Source: Paraburkholderia edwinii | Lineage (GTDB): Bacteria > Pseudomonadota > Gammaproteobacteria > Burkholderiales > Burkholderiaceae | Reading direction: 5' to 3' | Length of the DNA: 64,000 nt | Assembly (NCBI RefSeq): GCF_019428685.1 | Contig: NZ_CP080096.1 | Span: 2,914,001 to 2,978,000 of the forward strand | Shown: positions 1-8,783 of the stretch, piece by piece | Numbering within the stretch: the first letter of the stretch is position 1 | How the letters are laid out: every line of letters begins with the position of its first letter | Notes under the pieces: generated by a model | Told to the model about the DNA's origin: nothing | Seen by the model: the letters and a program-made list of their open reading frames with translations, nothing else | Database searches by the model: none | Made by a program: the position numbers and the translations under genes

Positions 1-624
1 CATCACGCGGATCTGGCCCACGCTCTGATCGGCTACCACCATGTGACCGATACGGCCTTCGATAGGCACGTCAAGGTCCGATTCGGTCAGGCGAAATCGG
101 CCGCCATCGAGCAGCGTGAGCTTGAATCGCTCGCCCTGAAGATCGACAGGTACGTCGAATGTATCGACCTTGATCGACTCGACGCCCCAGCAGAATCCGC
201 CGAAACCCAACAGGCCCGGCGTCGACAGACCTTTCGAGTGCTGGGCGATCAGCCAGCCGAACACCGGGAAATAACGCGGTGCCGCCTCGATATACAGCCT
301 GAGATCCTGCACGGCCTGGTCGACGACCGCGCGCGACTGGAGAATTTCAATCTCGCCTTCCGCCTGCGTCTTCACGTCGAACAGTGACGACACATCGTTG
401 AGCAACGATCCCGCGCTCGTCGGGTTGTCCTCTTCCACCTGGACCATGATGTTGGCCTCGTAGCGCGGCCGCGCGAGAAACGCGTAGGCCATGCCGAGAA
501 TCAACACGACGGCGAGGATCGCGGCGACGGTCCACCGTCTGGCGATCAGGATATCCATGTACCGGATGACGTCGGTATCGCCTTCGCCAAGGTCGACCGT
601 CGTGTTGTCGATGATGTTGCTCAT
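1..624 (-). CDS. Wzc/BceF-type polysaccharide co-polymerase and tyrosine kinase, N-terminal part (cut by window edge)
   Basis: The first 208 codons are visible and the gene runs off the left edge. After about 27 cytoplasmic residues containing RYMDILIARRWT comes a hydrophobic segment (AAILAVVLILGMAYAF). The Wzz-type periplasmic domain follows, with the family phrase RPRYEA near the membrane and IEILQSRAVVDQ further on. Family members control polymer length and, with a C-terminal BY-kinase domain, phosphorylate their own tyrosine tail. The kinase domain is outside the window, so a kinase-less Wzz protein cannot be excluded. The start is ATG at 624, just after the phosphatase gene ends at 641. 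The order wza, phosphatase, wzc on one strand is the classic operon for group 1-like capsule and exopolysaccharide export. Confidence 0.85.
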   Translation of the reverse strand, partial: MSNIIDNTTVDLGEGDTDVIRYMDILIARRWTVAAILAVVLILGMAYAFLARPRYEANIMVQVEEDNPTSAGSLLNDVSSLFDVKTQAEGEIEILQSRAVVDQAVQDLRLYIEAAPRYFPVFGWLIAQHSKGLSTPGLLGFGGFCWGVESIKVDTFDVPVDLQGERFKLTLLDGGRFRLTESDLDVPIEGRIGHMVVADQSVGQIRVM

Positions 625-640
625 TGTTTTTGACATCCGT

Positions 641-1078
641 CTAAGCGAGCGCCTTGATACGCGAAGTCCATACGTCGACGCCGCGAACGATCAAACCGAA
701 CGAATCGTGAAACCGTTCAATCGGCTTCCGATAGGGATCGGGCACGTCGAAATCTTCTGCCTCGCCCAGACGAAACACTTTTCCATGAGAGGTTGGATAC
801 CGGCGCATGAGCTCGCGCATATGAGTCACTTCCATCGTCAGGATCAACTCGGCCTCGTTGACGAGCGCCTGGTTGACCCGGCGTGCACGATGCGGCGTGA
901 TATCGAGCCCGTGCTCCGCGGACACCCGGATCGCGTCGGGATCGGCCGCGTATCCCTCCAGCGCATCGAGACCGGCCGACGCAATCGCGATTCCGTCGAG
1001 CCTGCTGCGCAGTGCGTACTCGGCCATCGGGCTGCGGCAGATGTTGCCCACGCATACCACCAGAATCTTGTTCATCAT
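641..1078 (-). CDS. Low-molecular-weight protein tyrosine phosphatase (Wzb/BceD type)
   Basis: A 145-residue protein with the complete LMW-PTP signature. The P-loop C(X)5R appears near the N terminus as CVGNICRSP (Cys9 to Arg15), and the general-acid DPY motif appears near residue 115 (VPDPYRK). In exopolysaccharide operons this enzyme removes phosphates from the tyrosine-rich tail of the Wzc kinase, and cycling of phosphorylation is needed for polymer export. The start ATG lies in a 4-bp ATGA overlap with the stop of the upstream wza-like gene, so translation is probably coupled. The kinase gene follows 16 nt downstream. It is cytoplasmic, with no signal peptide. Confidence in family and context is high; the exact polymer is unknown. 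Confidence 0.93.
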   Translation of the reverse strand: MMNKILVVCVGNICRSPMAEYALRSRLDGIAIASAGLDALEGYAADPDAIRVSAEHGLDITPHRARRVNQALVNEAELILTMEVTHMRELMRRYPTSHGKVFRLGEAEDFDVPDPYRKPIERFHDSFGLIVRGVDVWTSRIKALA

Positions 1079-2247
1079 TTCCCGACGATCACCCCGGTGA
1101 GTCCCGCATTGACCGCGGGCAATAGCAGGTTCAGCACGCGGCTGAAGCGGACCAGGCCGTTTCCGTCGACGTACACAATGTCGTGAGGCGCGAGCGAAAA
1201 CTGATCCGCCAGCACCATCGCGACCGGCGACTTCGCATCGAGGCGATAGACCTGCGGACGTGTCGTCGTTGAATCGCGGATCACATACACCTGGGCCGGA
1301 TCCGCCGATGCACTGTTGAAACTGCCGGCTTGCGATAGCGCATCGCTCAGCGTCAGCTTGCCGTCACGCATCGGCAACGCGGTGGACGGTTTCGTCACCT
1401 CGCCCATCACGTACACGCCGCTGTCGTCGCGCGCCTTCACACGCAAAAGATCGCCGTTACGCAAGACGATCTGCGCCGGGTCGAACCCGTTCTCGAACAT
1501 CGAGGTCATATCGATCCGATACGACTTACCGTTCCGCACGAGCAGCAGGCGGCTCTGATCGGCGGTCGCGGCAAATCCGCCGGCCCTGCCGATCGCGTCA
1601 TAGAGCGTCATCGGGACATCGTTCAACGGCTGTACGCCGGGCGTATGAACCTCGCCTTCGATAAAGACCTGCTTCGCACGAAACGACGCGATACGAACCG
1701 TGACTTGCGGCTTCTCGAACGGCTTGACGAGTGCTGCCTGAATCTTTTCCCTGATCTGTGCCGTCGTGAGTCCCGCTACGTGCAGCGTGCCAGCAAACGG
1801 AAACTGGAGATTGCCCTCCTGGTCCACGACAAAGCCAGGCACCGGGTCTGCAGCCCTCGTGGTGGTCTGGCCCGGCGCGCCTTGTGCGATCGCGAGTTCG
1901 GGATGGTCCCAAACGGTGATCTGCAACACGTCCCCAGGCCCGACCAGATAAGGCGCAGGCGCGGTAGAGAGATCGCGGGCAATCCGTTCGCCGTCCTCAA
2001 CCCTGAGCGCACGCTGTTGCGCGAGCAGCGTCGTGTCGATGTTCATGACCGGCACCGGAGCGGTTTGCGCCACGCCTTGTGCGTCGTGCGCAACGTCGAT
2101 CGTCGCGGGCTGGATCATCTTCTGACCGGGCGCCACCGCACACGATGCGAGCATGACGGAAACCGCCAATAGGGAAAGCGTGGACAGCGGCCCTCGCACG
2201 CCACCGCCGATAACATCCTTCGAAATCTGATCGCCCGTCTCTCGCAT
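1075..2247 (-). CDS. Wza-like polysaccharide export outer-membrane lipoprotein
   Basis: A 390-residue protein with a lipoprotein signal. A hydrophobic stretch ([11 protein letters not shown]) ends in the lipobox LASC, with Cys36 as the lipidated residue. A Poly_export domain follows ([34 protein letters not shown]). Two SLBB-like beta-grasp repeats come next ([15 protein letters not shown] and [15 protein letters not shown]). Wza forms the octameric outer-membrane channel for capsule or exopolysaccharide, partnered by the Wzc-type protein encoded two genes downstream. The C-terminal part ([16 protein letters not shown]) is hydrophobic, as expected for the membrane-spanning helix. It is the first gene of the minus-strand operon and follows a promoter-like region at 2304-2328. 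Confidence 0.92.
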   Translation of the reverse strand: MRETGDQISKDVIGGGVRGPLSTLSLLAVSVMLASCAVAPGQKMIQPATIDVAHDAQGVAQTAPVPVMNIDTTLLAQQRALRVEDGERIARDLSTAPAPYLVGPGDVLQITVWDHPELAIAQGAPGQTTTRAADPVPGFVVDQEGNLQFPFAGTLHVAGLTTAQIREKIQAALVKPFEKPQVTVRIASFRAKQVFIEGEVHTPGVQPLNDVPMTLYDAIGRAGGFAATADQSRLLLVRNGKSYRIDMTSMFENGFDPAQIVLRNGDLLRVKARDDSGVYVMGEVTKPSTALPMRDGKLTLSDALSQAGSFNSASADPAQVYVIRDSTTTRPQVYRLDAKSPVAMVLADQFSLAPHDIVYVDGNGLVRFSRVLNLLLPAVNAGLTGVIVGK

Positions 2248-2303
2248 TGCATTCCCTTTTACATCGCGCCGTTCACGGCTACTTGCGTCCCGGCTTTCCG
2301 AGG

Positions 2304-2328
2304 CGAATCATATTCGCGGCAATTGCCG
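2304..2328 (-). promoter_or_regulatory. Candidate promoter and palindrome ahead of the wza operon
   Basis: Read on the minus strand, the sequence TATGATTCG (2312-2304) resembles a -10 box. Just upstream lies a perfect 12-bp palindrome CGGCAATTGCCG (2317-2328), which would sit in the -35/-10 spacer. The same TATGATTCG nonamer occurs ahead of the glycosyl-1-phosphate transferase gene (11927-11919). No convincing -35 box is visible, so an activator-dependent promoter is an inference. Confidence 0.35.
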
Positions 2329-2437
2329 TCCGATTCGGTTCCGTCCGATGCGAACAAGGGGTTGGCGGAATCGGCAAAGGTGGGTCGTTTGCCGTCACGA
2401 ATTGCCGCTCTCCGTACGTCGCGCTACCGGCATCGAC

Positions 2438-2474
2438 AAAAAAAAGCCCTTCAAGGCAGAACGCCATGAAGGGC
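2438..2474 (-). terminator. Rho-independent terminator of the galU unit
   Basis: Inverted arms GCCCTTCAAGGC (2446-2457) and GCCATGAAGGGC (2463-2474) pair almost perfectly. On the minus strand they are followed by eight T residues (2445-2438). This ends transcription coming from galU and the small gene behind it, and it insulates the downstream wza operon, which must therefore have its own promoter. Confidence 0.85.
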
Positions 2475-2531
2475 AAAACGTTTGGCCAGCCGAGGACGGG
2501 GTAAGCATGGCGGCCAAAGTCAGGAAAGCAT

Positions 2532-3023
2532 TTATCCGCGCTTCAGCAGCTCCATCGCGTGCGGCGGTTGTGTCGCCTGTGCCGCTGCTTGTGCCGCCGC
2601 TTGTGCCGTTTTTGCCGCTTGTCCGGCGTACGAAACGACTGGAATGACGACGTTTTCCGCCACGGTATGCAGCGCAACTCTTTCGCTGCATCCGTCGAGA
2701 AGCATCCATAAACCGGATCGATGCGCCGGCAAACGACTCACGTCGCCGAAGAACAATGCGATGTGCGTTACCGGGCCGCCGATCGACCGTTGCATCGCAC
2801 GATCGGCGCCGACGCAGTTCCAGCAGAAGGGTCCGCACGACGCAGAGGTCGCCCTGACGAGATGGATCACCATGTCGAGCTCCGTGCTGTCACGATGCCG
2901 TGCGATTTCCCACGAAGCCTGTCCCCCGGAACCGGGCAGATCGTGAAGCCAGCCCTCGACCTCGAAGTCGTAGAAACCCCACAGACGAAGCCCTACGCGC
3001 ATGGCATTTCGGCTCGAGTTCAT
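2532..3023 (-). CDS. Hypothetical protein downstream of galU
   Basis: I do not recognise this 163-residue protein. The start chosen is ATG at 3023, preceded by GGAG at a good distance and 28 nt after the galU stop. An upstream in-frame start would overlap galU. The N-terminal half is mixed (LRLWGFYDFEVEGWLHDLPG) and the middle carries cysteines (SCGPFCWNC). The C terminus ends in an alanine-rich segment (AKTAQAAAQAAAQ). No signal peptide is evident. Support comes from its position between galU and a strong terminator on the same strand. Open frames also exist on the other strand here, so it may not be translated. Confidence 0.5.
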   Translation of the reverse strand: MNSSRNAMRVGLRLWGFYDFEVEGWLHDLPGSGGQASWEIARHRDSTELDMVIHLVRATSASCGPFCWNCVGADRAMQRSIGGPVTHIALFFGDVSRLPAHRSGLWMLLDGCSERVALHTVAENVVIPVVSYAGQAAKTAQAAAQAAAQATQPPHAMELLKRG

Positions 3024-3051
3024 CGTATCTCCGCTGCCACCGGCACCCGCA

Positions 3052-3939
3052 CTAATCGATCGTCGCGACAACGTTCTCGCGCTCGTCGAGATACGCGCGA
3101 AAGTCATTCGCGAGCTCCGGGTGACGCAGCGCGAACTCGACGGTCGCCTTCAGATAGCCGAGCTTGCTGCCGCAGTCGAAACGCGTGCCGTGATACTTGT
3201 ACGCCAGCACCTGTTCGTCGTTGAGCAGCGACTGGATCGCGTCGGTCAGCTGCAGTTCGCCGCCTGCGCCCGGCTTCAGCGAACGGATATGTTCGAAGAT
3301 GCGCGGCTTGAGCACATAGCGGCCGACCACACCGAGATTGGATGGCGCAACATCGGGCGCCGGCTTTTCGACGATGCCCGACATCTTGATGATCGCGTCT
3401 TCCCATTCCTTGCCGTCGACAATGCCGTACGACTTCGTTTCGTCGCGCGGAATCTCTTCGACGCCGATCACCGAGCTGTGATAGTGGTCGAACACCTCGA
3501 TCATCTGCTGCATGACGGGCGGCGTGCCGTACAGCAGGTCGTCCGCGAGAATCACGGCAAACGGGTTGTCGCCGACGAGCTTCTCGGCGCACAGCACCGC
3601 GTGGCCGAGACCGAGCGCTTCCGGCTGGCGCACGTAGAAGCAGTCGACATGGCTCGGCTTGATGCTGCGCACGAGCTCGAGCAGCTTTGCCTTGCCGCGC
3701 GCTTCGAGTTCCGCCTCGATCTCGTAGGACTTGTCGAAGTGATCTTCGATCGCGCGCTTGCTGCGGCCCGTGACGAAGATCATTTCCGTGATGCCCGCTG
3801 CCATCGCTTCTTCCACTGCGTACTGGATCAGCGGCTTGTCGACGATCGGCAGCATTTCCTTCGGGCTTGCCTTGGTTGCCGGGAGAAAGCGTGTGCCGAG
3901 GCCCGCGACGGGAAAGACCGCCTTTGTAACGTTGAGCAT
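3052..3939 (-). CDS. galU: UTP--glucose-1-phosphate uridylyltransferase
   Basis: A 295-residue GalU that makes UDP-glucose from UTP and glucose-1-phosphate, the activated precursor for exopolysaccharide, LPS and trehalose synthesis. The nucleotidyltransferase signature GLGTRFLPATK lies at residues 13-23, followed by PKEMLPIVDKPLIQY. Other GalU hallmarks are VLCAEKLVGDNPFAVILADD, GGELQLTDAI and GTRFDCGSKLGYL. Length matches the family (about 290-300). It lies between the acyltransferase gene (divergent) and the wza operon (same strand, separated by a terminator), consistent with precursor supply for the local polymer. Confidence 0.97.
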   Translation of the reverse strand: MLNVTKAVFPVAGLGTRFLPATKASPKEMLPIVDKPLIQYAVEEAMAAGITEMIFVTGRSKRAIEDHFDKSYEIEAELEARGKAKLLELVRSIKPSHVDCFYVRQPEALGLGHAVLCAEKLVGDNPFAVILADDLLYGTPPVMQQMIEVFDHYHSSVIGVEEIPRDETKSYGIVDGKEWEDAIIKMSGIVEKPAPDVAPSNLGVVGRYVLKPRIFEHIRSLKPGAGGELQLTDAIQSLLNDEQVLAYKYHGTRFDCGSKLGYLKATVEFALRHPELANDFRAYLDERENVVATID

Positions 3940-4313
3940 GAGTAATCCATTGCATCCAGTGAGTTCGTCCCGTGCCGTACGCGATGGCCGGGCTTATCGT
4001 CAATTTCCACACGACTGCCGCGCAGCGTAGTTGAAGCGCGGTGATCCGACCGCGGCCTGGCCGAACCGCACCACGTTTTGGCATTTTTAGTAACGCGGCC
4101 CGAAGCAGCCGATGCGAGATAGTCAGGAAAACGATTCAACTCTTCGACCCCGCTCGTGGCAGGTGCGCTGTGCACAGTTGGTTCAGAGCCGACAACGTCT
4201 GGTCGAAAAGCGCCGCGAAGCCGTGTTTCGGCTTCGGATGCGTAATATCGCGCTGCGCCGGACCTTCAGGTCATGTCGCCAATCGCTCACCAGGAACTTC
4301 TTCGGGCTCACAG
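3940..4313. other. Divergent intergenic region between galU and the acyltransferase gene
   Basis: About 370 bp. It must carry the galU promoter (minus) and the acyltransferase promoter (plus). Weak open frames read through it, but none has a coding signature. I find no clear -35/-10 pair, hairpin with T-tract, or repeat. Confidence 0.5.
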
Positions 4314-5345
4314 ATGCTGCTTTCTGTTCAGATATTGCGGGCGATCGCGGCCGTGCTGGTTGTGGTTTGCCACGCCGTACACAAACAGGGCCAACTTTCC
4401 GGCAGTGGCAGCGTATGGGAATTGGGCGGCTCAGGCGTGGACCTGTTCTTCATCATCTCCGGGTTCATCATGTGCCACGTCACCGCGGGCAGACGAACGA
4501 CGGCGGGCGAGTTCCTTTCAGCGAGAGTTCTGCGGATCGTTCCGCTTTACTGGGCTCTCACGCTTGTCGCCCTGGCGGCTTACGCCGTCAATCCGGCGCT
4601 CGTCAACAGCAGCGGCGGAGTGACCGACGTGTTCGGCTCATTCGTGCTCTTTCCAACCGGCGCCAAGTTTTTGATCCAGACCGGATGGACGCTCAGCTAC
4701 GAATTCTGGTTTTACATCGTGTTCGCCGCTTCACTGCGCTTTGCGCTTCGCGGCAGGCTGATCTTTATCAGTGCCGCCATGTTTGGGCTGGTTGTGTCGG
4801 GCATGGTCGCCAACCCCACCGATTTCACGGTCCGGTTTCTTACCGATCCATTGCTGCTCGAGTTCGTCATGGGCATCGGCGCCTATTTGTATCTGCGCAG
4901 CACGGCATGCCGCCCGCTCTGCAATCTGCTTCTGCTGACGGTAGGACTCGTTGCCCTCGTCGGTCTGACCGGGTTCGGTCTACGCGTGAACCGCGTGCTG
5001 GCCTACGGCATACCGTTCATGCAGATTTTCTGCGCCGTAGCCGGTAGCGAACACGCGATCCGCACGATTTCGCGCAGCGCCATCGTGCGAGCGTCCTGCG
5101 CGCTCGGCGATGCGTCGTATTCGCTGTATCTCTCGCACCCCTTCGCGCTCGCGGCCGCGGGATTCGTAATCCGGCATTTCGGCATCCAGCGCTATACCGT
5201 CATGTCGATCGCCCTGCTTTGCCTGATTGCATTGATCGTCGGGTACGCATGCTATTCACTTGTGGAAGTCAATCTCAATCGGTACGTTAAAGCTGCGCTG
5301 CAACGTCTCCGGCGCGTCGCCCAGCCTGCCGATCAACACTTCTAG
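4314..5345 (+). CDS. Acyltransferase 3 family membrane protein (polysaccharide O-acyltransferase)
   Basis: A 343-residue integral membrane protein starting MLLSVQILRAIAAVLVVVCH. This is the typical opening of the acyltransferase-3 (OafA/ExoZ-like) family, whose conserved His sits at the end of the first helix. Further family features are the SGVDLFFIISGFIMC segment, RVLRIVPLYW, TGWTLSYEFWFYI and the late LGDASYSLYLSHPF. These enzymes add acetyl or other acyl groups to surface polysaccharides from the cytoplasmic membrane. A longer open frame exists upstream, but the canonical N terminus supports ATG 4314. The polymerase gene follows after 20 nt on the same strand, so the two form a unit. Confidence 0.9.
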   Translation: MLLSVQILRAIAAVLVVVCHAVHKQGQLSGSGSVWELGGSGVDLFFIISGFIMCHVTAGRRTTAGEFLSARVLRIVPLYWALTLVALAAYAVNPALVNSSGGVTDVFGSFVLFPTGAKFLIQTGWTLSYEFWFYIVFAASLRFALRGRLIFISAAMFGLVVSGMVANPTDFTVRFLTDPLLLEFVMGIGAYLYLRSTACRPLCNLLLLTVGLVALVGLTGFGLRVNRVLAYGIPFMQIFCAVAGSEHAIRTISRSAIVRASCALGDASYSLYLSHPFALAAAGFVIRHFGIQRYTVMSIALLCLIALIVGYACYSLVEVNLNRYVKAALQRLRRVAQPADQHF

Positions 5346-5365
5346 CCGCATCCCGCAGCCCGCCT

Positions 5366-6823
5366 ATGACTCCTCTCCAACGCATCGTCGCGCGGCAGCG
5401 GCGAGCTCGCCCGCTGACAACGACGCTTGCCGGCGGCGTACTCTGTGCAATCGCGTTCTTCGTCCTCTATACGGAGCGCGCTCATGCTTTGACCATCGTG
5501 TTGAACGCCATGCTGATTGTCGCGATCCTCGCGATCAGGCCACGCAATCAAACGGTTCGATGGTTCCGGCTTTTTCTCTTTTTCTTTTTCGGCATCTTTC
5601 CGCTTTGGCAATTGCTGGCCGGCGACGAAATTTACCTGAAGCTATATCCGCAAGACAGCGCGCCGGTCGTCGTTTGGTACTTGCTGTGCATTTTCGGCAT
5701 TACGCTCACTAAAGTCATGCTCGACGCAAAGAGCCACGCACTCAGTGAACGGCCGGCAAAACCCGGCCGAACCGCGCAAGCCGGTCCGCTCGCTTATCTG
5801 TTTGCGGCACTATCGCTCTGTGCTCTGGCATTTATCTATATAAAGCTCGGCGGATATTCACATATCGCCCAGTTGTACGACACCCGTCTCGAAAGCAACG
5901 GTACCGAATATGACCCGTTCCGCGGACTCGGTGTCATTCAGGCATTTGCGAATACGTCGCCGCTGTGGGTTTTCGTCTGTCTGACCGTACGCCGGCGCCG
6001 GAACCGGCTTCTCACGTTGCTCGCCTTCGCGCAGCTCGGTATTCTCGGGTGGCTTTCCGCGGGCATAGCGGGCAGCCGCCAGGGCATCGTATTCGTGCTG
6101 GTCTTCGCGCTGTTCGTTTACCACGGCTTCGTTCAGCCGATCAGCGCCGCAAAGGCTCGCCTGTTCGGATTCGGTGTCCTGCTGGCTGGCATCCTGCTCA
6201 TCCCGTTGAAGCTCGGCCTCGGTTACTCCGAACTCGGGAAATTGCCCGAACGCTTCGCGGAGCAACGGGATCTGGACCTGAGCATGGGGCCTTTGAGCGC
6301 GTTTCTGTTCCGGGATCTGTCGCGCTTCGATGTGCAAACGGTCGCAATCAACGAGATCAGCAAGCCGGCCTACACGCTTGCGATGGGCCGAAGCTTCGTT
6401 GGCGCACTGGCGTCGATCATTCCCACCGCCGTGTGGCAAGACAAGCCGGACACGTTCGCCGAGGAAAAGACCGATATCGTGAAAGCGGTCGAGCGCGGCA
6501 CGCTCGAAAAGACGACGCTTCTGTTTGGAATGCCCGGCGAGTTTCTGGTGAATTTCGGCCTGCCGGGCTTTGTGCTGTCGTTCCTGATTCCCGCCTGGCT
6601 TCTGGTCGTGGTCAATGCGGTCGGCAACGCGGCGCGGCGCTGGACCGCGCTTGCCGCCGTGTTATGGCCACTGCCGTTCCTGTATTTTCTGTTCGACTCG
6701 AACGTGCTCGTCTACTATATGGTTCGCTGGGTGCTGCTCTTTGGCCTGCCAATCGGCTTTGCATTGAAGTGGGCGCGCACGGAACGCGTTCACGGAAGCA
6801 AGACATTGCGCGCTGCCTCATAA
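5366..6823 (+). CDS. Wzy-like polysaccharide polymerase (O-antigen polymerase/ligase type)
   Basis: A 485-residue polytopic membrane protein with about ten or more hydrophobic segments. A large loop around residues 275-370 contains Arg/Glu-rich sequence (LPERFAEQRDLDLSMGP, FRDLSRFDVQT). The phrase AGSRQGIVFVLVFALF resembles the GSR-type motif common in O-antigen polymerases. Such proteins have little sequence conservation, so the assignment rests on topology plus location between an O-acyltransferase and the rest of the export genes. The expected role is joining undecaprenyl-linked repeat units in the periplasm. It overlaps nothing and follows the acyltransferase by 20 nt. A ligase role is the main alternative. 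Confidence 0.7.
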   Translation: MTPLQRIVARQRRARPLTTTLAGGVLCAIAFFVLYTERAHALTIVLNAMLIVAILAIRPRNQTVRWFRLFLFFFFGIFPLWQLLAGDEIYLKLYPQDSAPVVVWYLLCIFGITLTKVMLDAKSHALSERPAKPGRTAQAGPLAYLFAALSLCALAFIYIKLGGYSHIAQLYDTRLESNGTEYDPFRGLGVIQAFANTSPLWVFVCLTVRRRRNRLLTLLAFAQLGILGWLSAGIAGSRQGIVFVLVFALFVYHGFVQPISAAKARLFGFGVLLAGILLIPLKLGLGYSELGKLPERFAEQRDLDLSMGPLSAFLFRDLSRFDVQTVAINEISKPAYTLAMGRSFVGALASIIPTAVWQDKPDTFAEEKTDIVKAVERGTLEKTTLLFGMPGEFLVNFGLPGFVLSFLIPAWLLVVVNAVGNAARRWTALAAVLWPLPFLYFLFDSNVLVYYMVRWVLLFGLPIGFALKWARTERVHGSKTLRAAS

Positions 6824-6878
6824 ACGCGTCCGCATCGCTACACATCTGGCGCGACGACTTAGTCGCACGAATGGGGCA

Positions 6879-7076
6879 TCACACATCGCTCGGATCGAGT
6901 TCCGACACGATCTGCGCCACCGTCATCTCAGGGAGCTGTTTCGCGAGCAATTCCCAAAAAATTACATCTCGCATATCGCTCGCATCTTCAGCCGTCCTCC
7001 ACTCGCGGGCGCCGACAATTGCATCGGCGGTTTCGTACGCGGCGTCGACGATATTCTGAATGTCTTGTTGGTGCAT
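6879..7076 (-). CDS. Small hypothetical protein
   Basis: A 65-residue acidic protein (starts MHQQDIQNIVDAAYE, ends IVSELDPSDV). It reads like a compact helical protein, with hydrophobic residues spaced as in helices (DVIFWELLAKQLPEM). I do not recognise it. It is convergent with the polymerase gene. The ATG at 7076 has no strong ribosome-binding site, so translation is uncertain. Confidence 0.45.
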   Translation of the reverse strand: MHQQDIQNIVDAAYETADAIVGAREWRTAEDASDMRDVIFWELLAKQLPEMTVAQIVSELDPSDV

Positions 7077-7746
7077 GAAAGCGTTATCGGCCCGACATCG
7101 ATCTTCTTTAGCGGTGCGTCAATGTTCGCCTTGCCGCCACTCCAGGCCAGATGAAAAAGGCCCGCCGGCGGGGGGCGCGGCGGGCAAGAAGCCCGAAGAG
7201 AACGCGCGTTTGCCCGTCTGCTTCGAGTGACCAGGCTGCGATTCTAGTGAACGCAGTATGGGGCGCATGATTCTGGCGGACAGCGGCAATATATTGGCCG
7301 AATCGGCACGATCGCGACGCGGGTCCCGGCATGGCTGCGCCAGGGCGACACCGGTGTTGCACGTGTTATCGCAATTGAAACGATATTAGTAAAAAAACAG
7401 GTCCAATCGGTAGCTATCTTTCTCGCGCAATCGTTTGCGCAGTTATGTTTTATTGAAACTGATATCGCCACGGTACAGTTTCGAAACGCACCTCGTTCCA
7501 TTGAACGACCTTCAATATCCAGCACTTTTAATCTGGCCAATCAAGCGGGGGCATTCATTTACATTGGATTCAGAATGCATGCAAGTTCGGTGTACACATT
7601 GAGTACCGTGTCTCGAACAGCCATTGTCTTTACCTAATCGGCCATGCAATAACGGCAGTAGATCCGTTTGTATAGGATGCGTCGACACAATAAACACAGA
7701 GCGCAGCAAAAAGCTCTGGGAGTCGTGATTACTCGGGGAAAAACAG
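7077..7746. other. Long non-coding, relatively AT-rich region
   Basis: About 670 bp without a credible gene. It contains a minus-strand terminator-like hairpin (7154-7185) and a perfect 16-bp inverted repeat GCGCAATCGTTTGCGC (7425-7440). Nearer the regulator start there is a small hairpin (AGAGC...GCTCT, roughly 7707-7726). Base composition from about 7370 to 7680 is clearly more AT-rich than the surrounding genes. This may be a regulatory region or a remnant. Confidence 0.45.
7154..7185 (-). terminator. Terminator-like hairpin without an obvious gene
   Basis: Arms GCCCGCCG (7160-7167) and CGGCGGGC (7178-7185) pair perfectly, and on the minus strand the stem is followed by CC and five T. There is no recognisable minus-strand gene immediately upstream (7200-7700). 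It may serve an unrecognised short transcript or be a relic. Confidence 0.6.
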
Positions 7747-8739
7747 ATGGAGTTGGATCGAACCGTGCCGCATGCGTTGCGGCAAAGCATATCGCAGCCC
7801 AACGTCGACAGGACCACCCGCATCGACATTGCCCTCTTTAACGGTTTCGCCTTGCCGAAGATCGCCGCAATCATCGAGGTTTTTCAGAAAGCTAACGCGC
7901 TCGCGGCGCCGAGACCGATCGGACGCTCGCGCTATGACGTTTCGCTGTGGTCAGCTGCCGGCGGGCGCGTTGCCAGTTCGTCGTCCGTATTTGTCTGGAC
8001 GGAAAGTGTTGATAGTTACCGCGAAACCGATGATGTCCACATGCTCTTCATCGCCGGTGGCGCGGGCGCGCAGCAAGCATGCCGCGACGAACGGCTAAGA
8101 GACTGGCTGCGCCGCAGGTATCCGTCAAGCGAGATCGTTCATTCCATTCATGAAGGCCAGCAGCTCCTCGAGGCAGCGGGCTTTACGGGTCGCGAAGGGC
8201 CGCACTTCGAAGCCAGCCACGAATGGCGTGACGTCTATTCGCGAAGACCGTTTGGCGACCCGCCCGGTGCAGTCGATACTGCGTTGAGAATCGTGAAGCA
8301 CGATCTCGGTGCAGAACTCGCGCAGCTGGTCACCGAGTCGGTCGTACCCGAGCACAAATCGCCGTTCGCCTCGCCGATCGCGGGTAGAGCGCCGTCACAG
8401 GTAAGCGAGAAGATCATGGCATCCGCGCGCTGGCTCGAGGAAAACGTCGACCAGCCCATCTCGATCGACGACGCCGCACAGGTTGCAGCGATGAGCGAGC
8501 GGAACTTCCTGCGGCGCTTCAAGAGCGAGATGGGCATCACGCCGTCCGACTATCTGTTGCGCGCGCGTTTGAACATGAGCTGCCGGTTGCTCGTGGAATC
8601 GCGCCTTCCGGTCGACAAGATCGCACGCCGCTGCGGCATCGGTAGCGGCGGCCAGTTGGCCAAGCTTTTCCGCAAGTATCTCTCGACCACACCGACCGAC
8701 TACCGGACGGGCCGTACGGCATCGAGGACCTGTACCTGA
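7747..8739 (+). CDS. GlxA-type AraC family transcriptional regulator (paralogue 1)
   Basis: A 330-residue regulator with two domains. The N-terminal DJ-1/PfpI-like (GATase1-like) domain spans about residues 20-190 (IDIALFNGFALPKI, LFIAGGAGAQQACRDERL). The C-terminal AraC double helix-turn-helix (about 220-320) contains AAMSERNFLRRFKSEMGITP and GQLAKLFRKYLSTTP. GlxA-type proteins sense unknown small ligands with the N-terminal fold, which is normally not catalytic. The start ATG has an upstream GGGGAAAA ribosome-binding site. Two paralogues (8784-9638 and 12018-13052) share the MS(E/K)R..LRRFK helix, and all flank the exopolysaccharide genes, so control of this cluster is a reasonable inference. 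Confidence 0.9.
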   Translation: MELDRTVPHALRQSISQPNVDRTTRIDIALFNGFALPKIAAIIEVFQKANALAAPRPIGRSRYDVSLWSAAGGRVASSSSVFVWTESVDSYRETDDVHMLFIAGGAGAQQACRDERLRDWLRRRYPSSEIVHSIHEGQQLLEAAGFTGREGPHFEASHEWRDVYSRRPFGDPPGAVDTALRIVKHDLGAELAQLVTESVVPEHKSPFASPIAGRAPSQVSEKIMASARWLEENVDQPISIDDAAQVAAMSERNFLRRFKSEMGITPSDYLLRARLNMSCRLLVESRLPVDKIARRCGIGSGGQLAKLFRKYLSTTPTDYRTGRTASRTCT

Positions 8740-8783
8740 ACGGCTGCCGCGCATCCGGCCCGGTGCGCGGCATGGCCTCTTTG

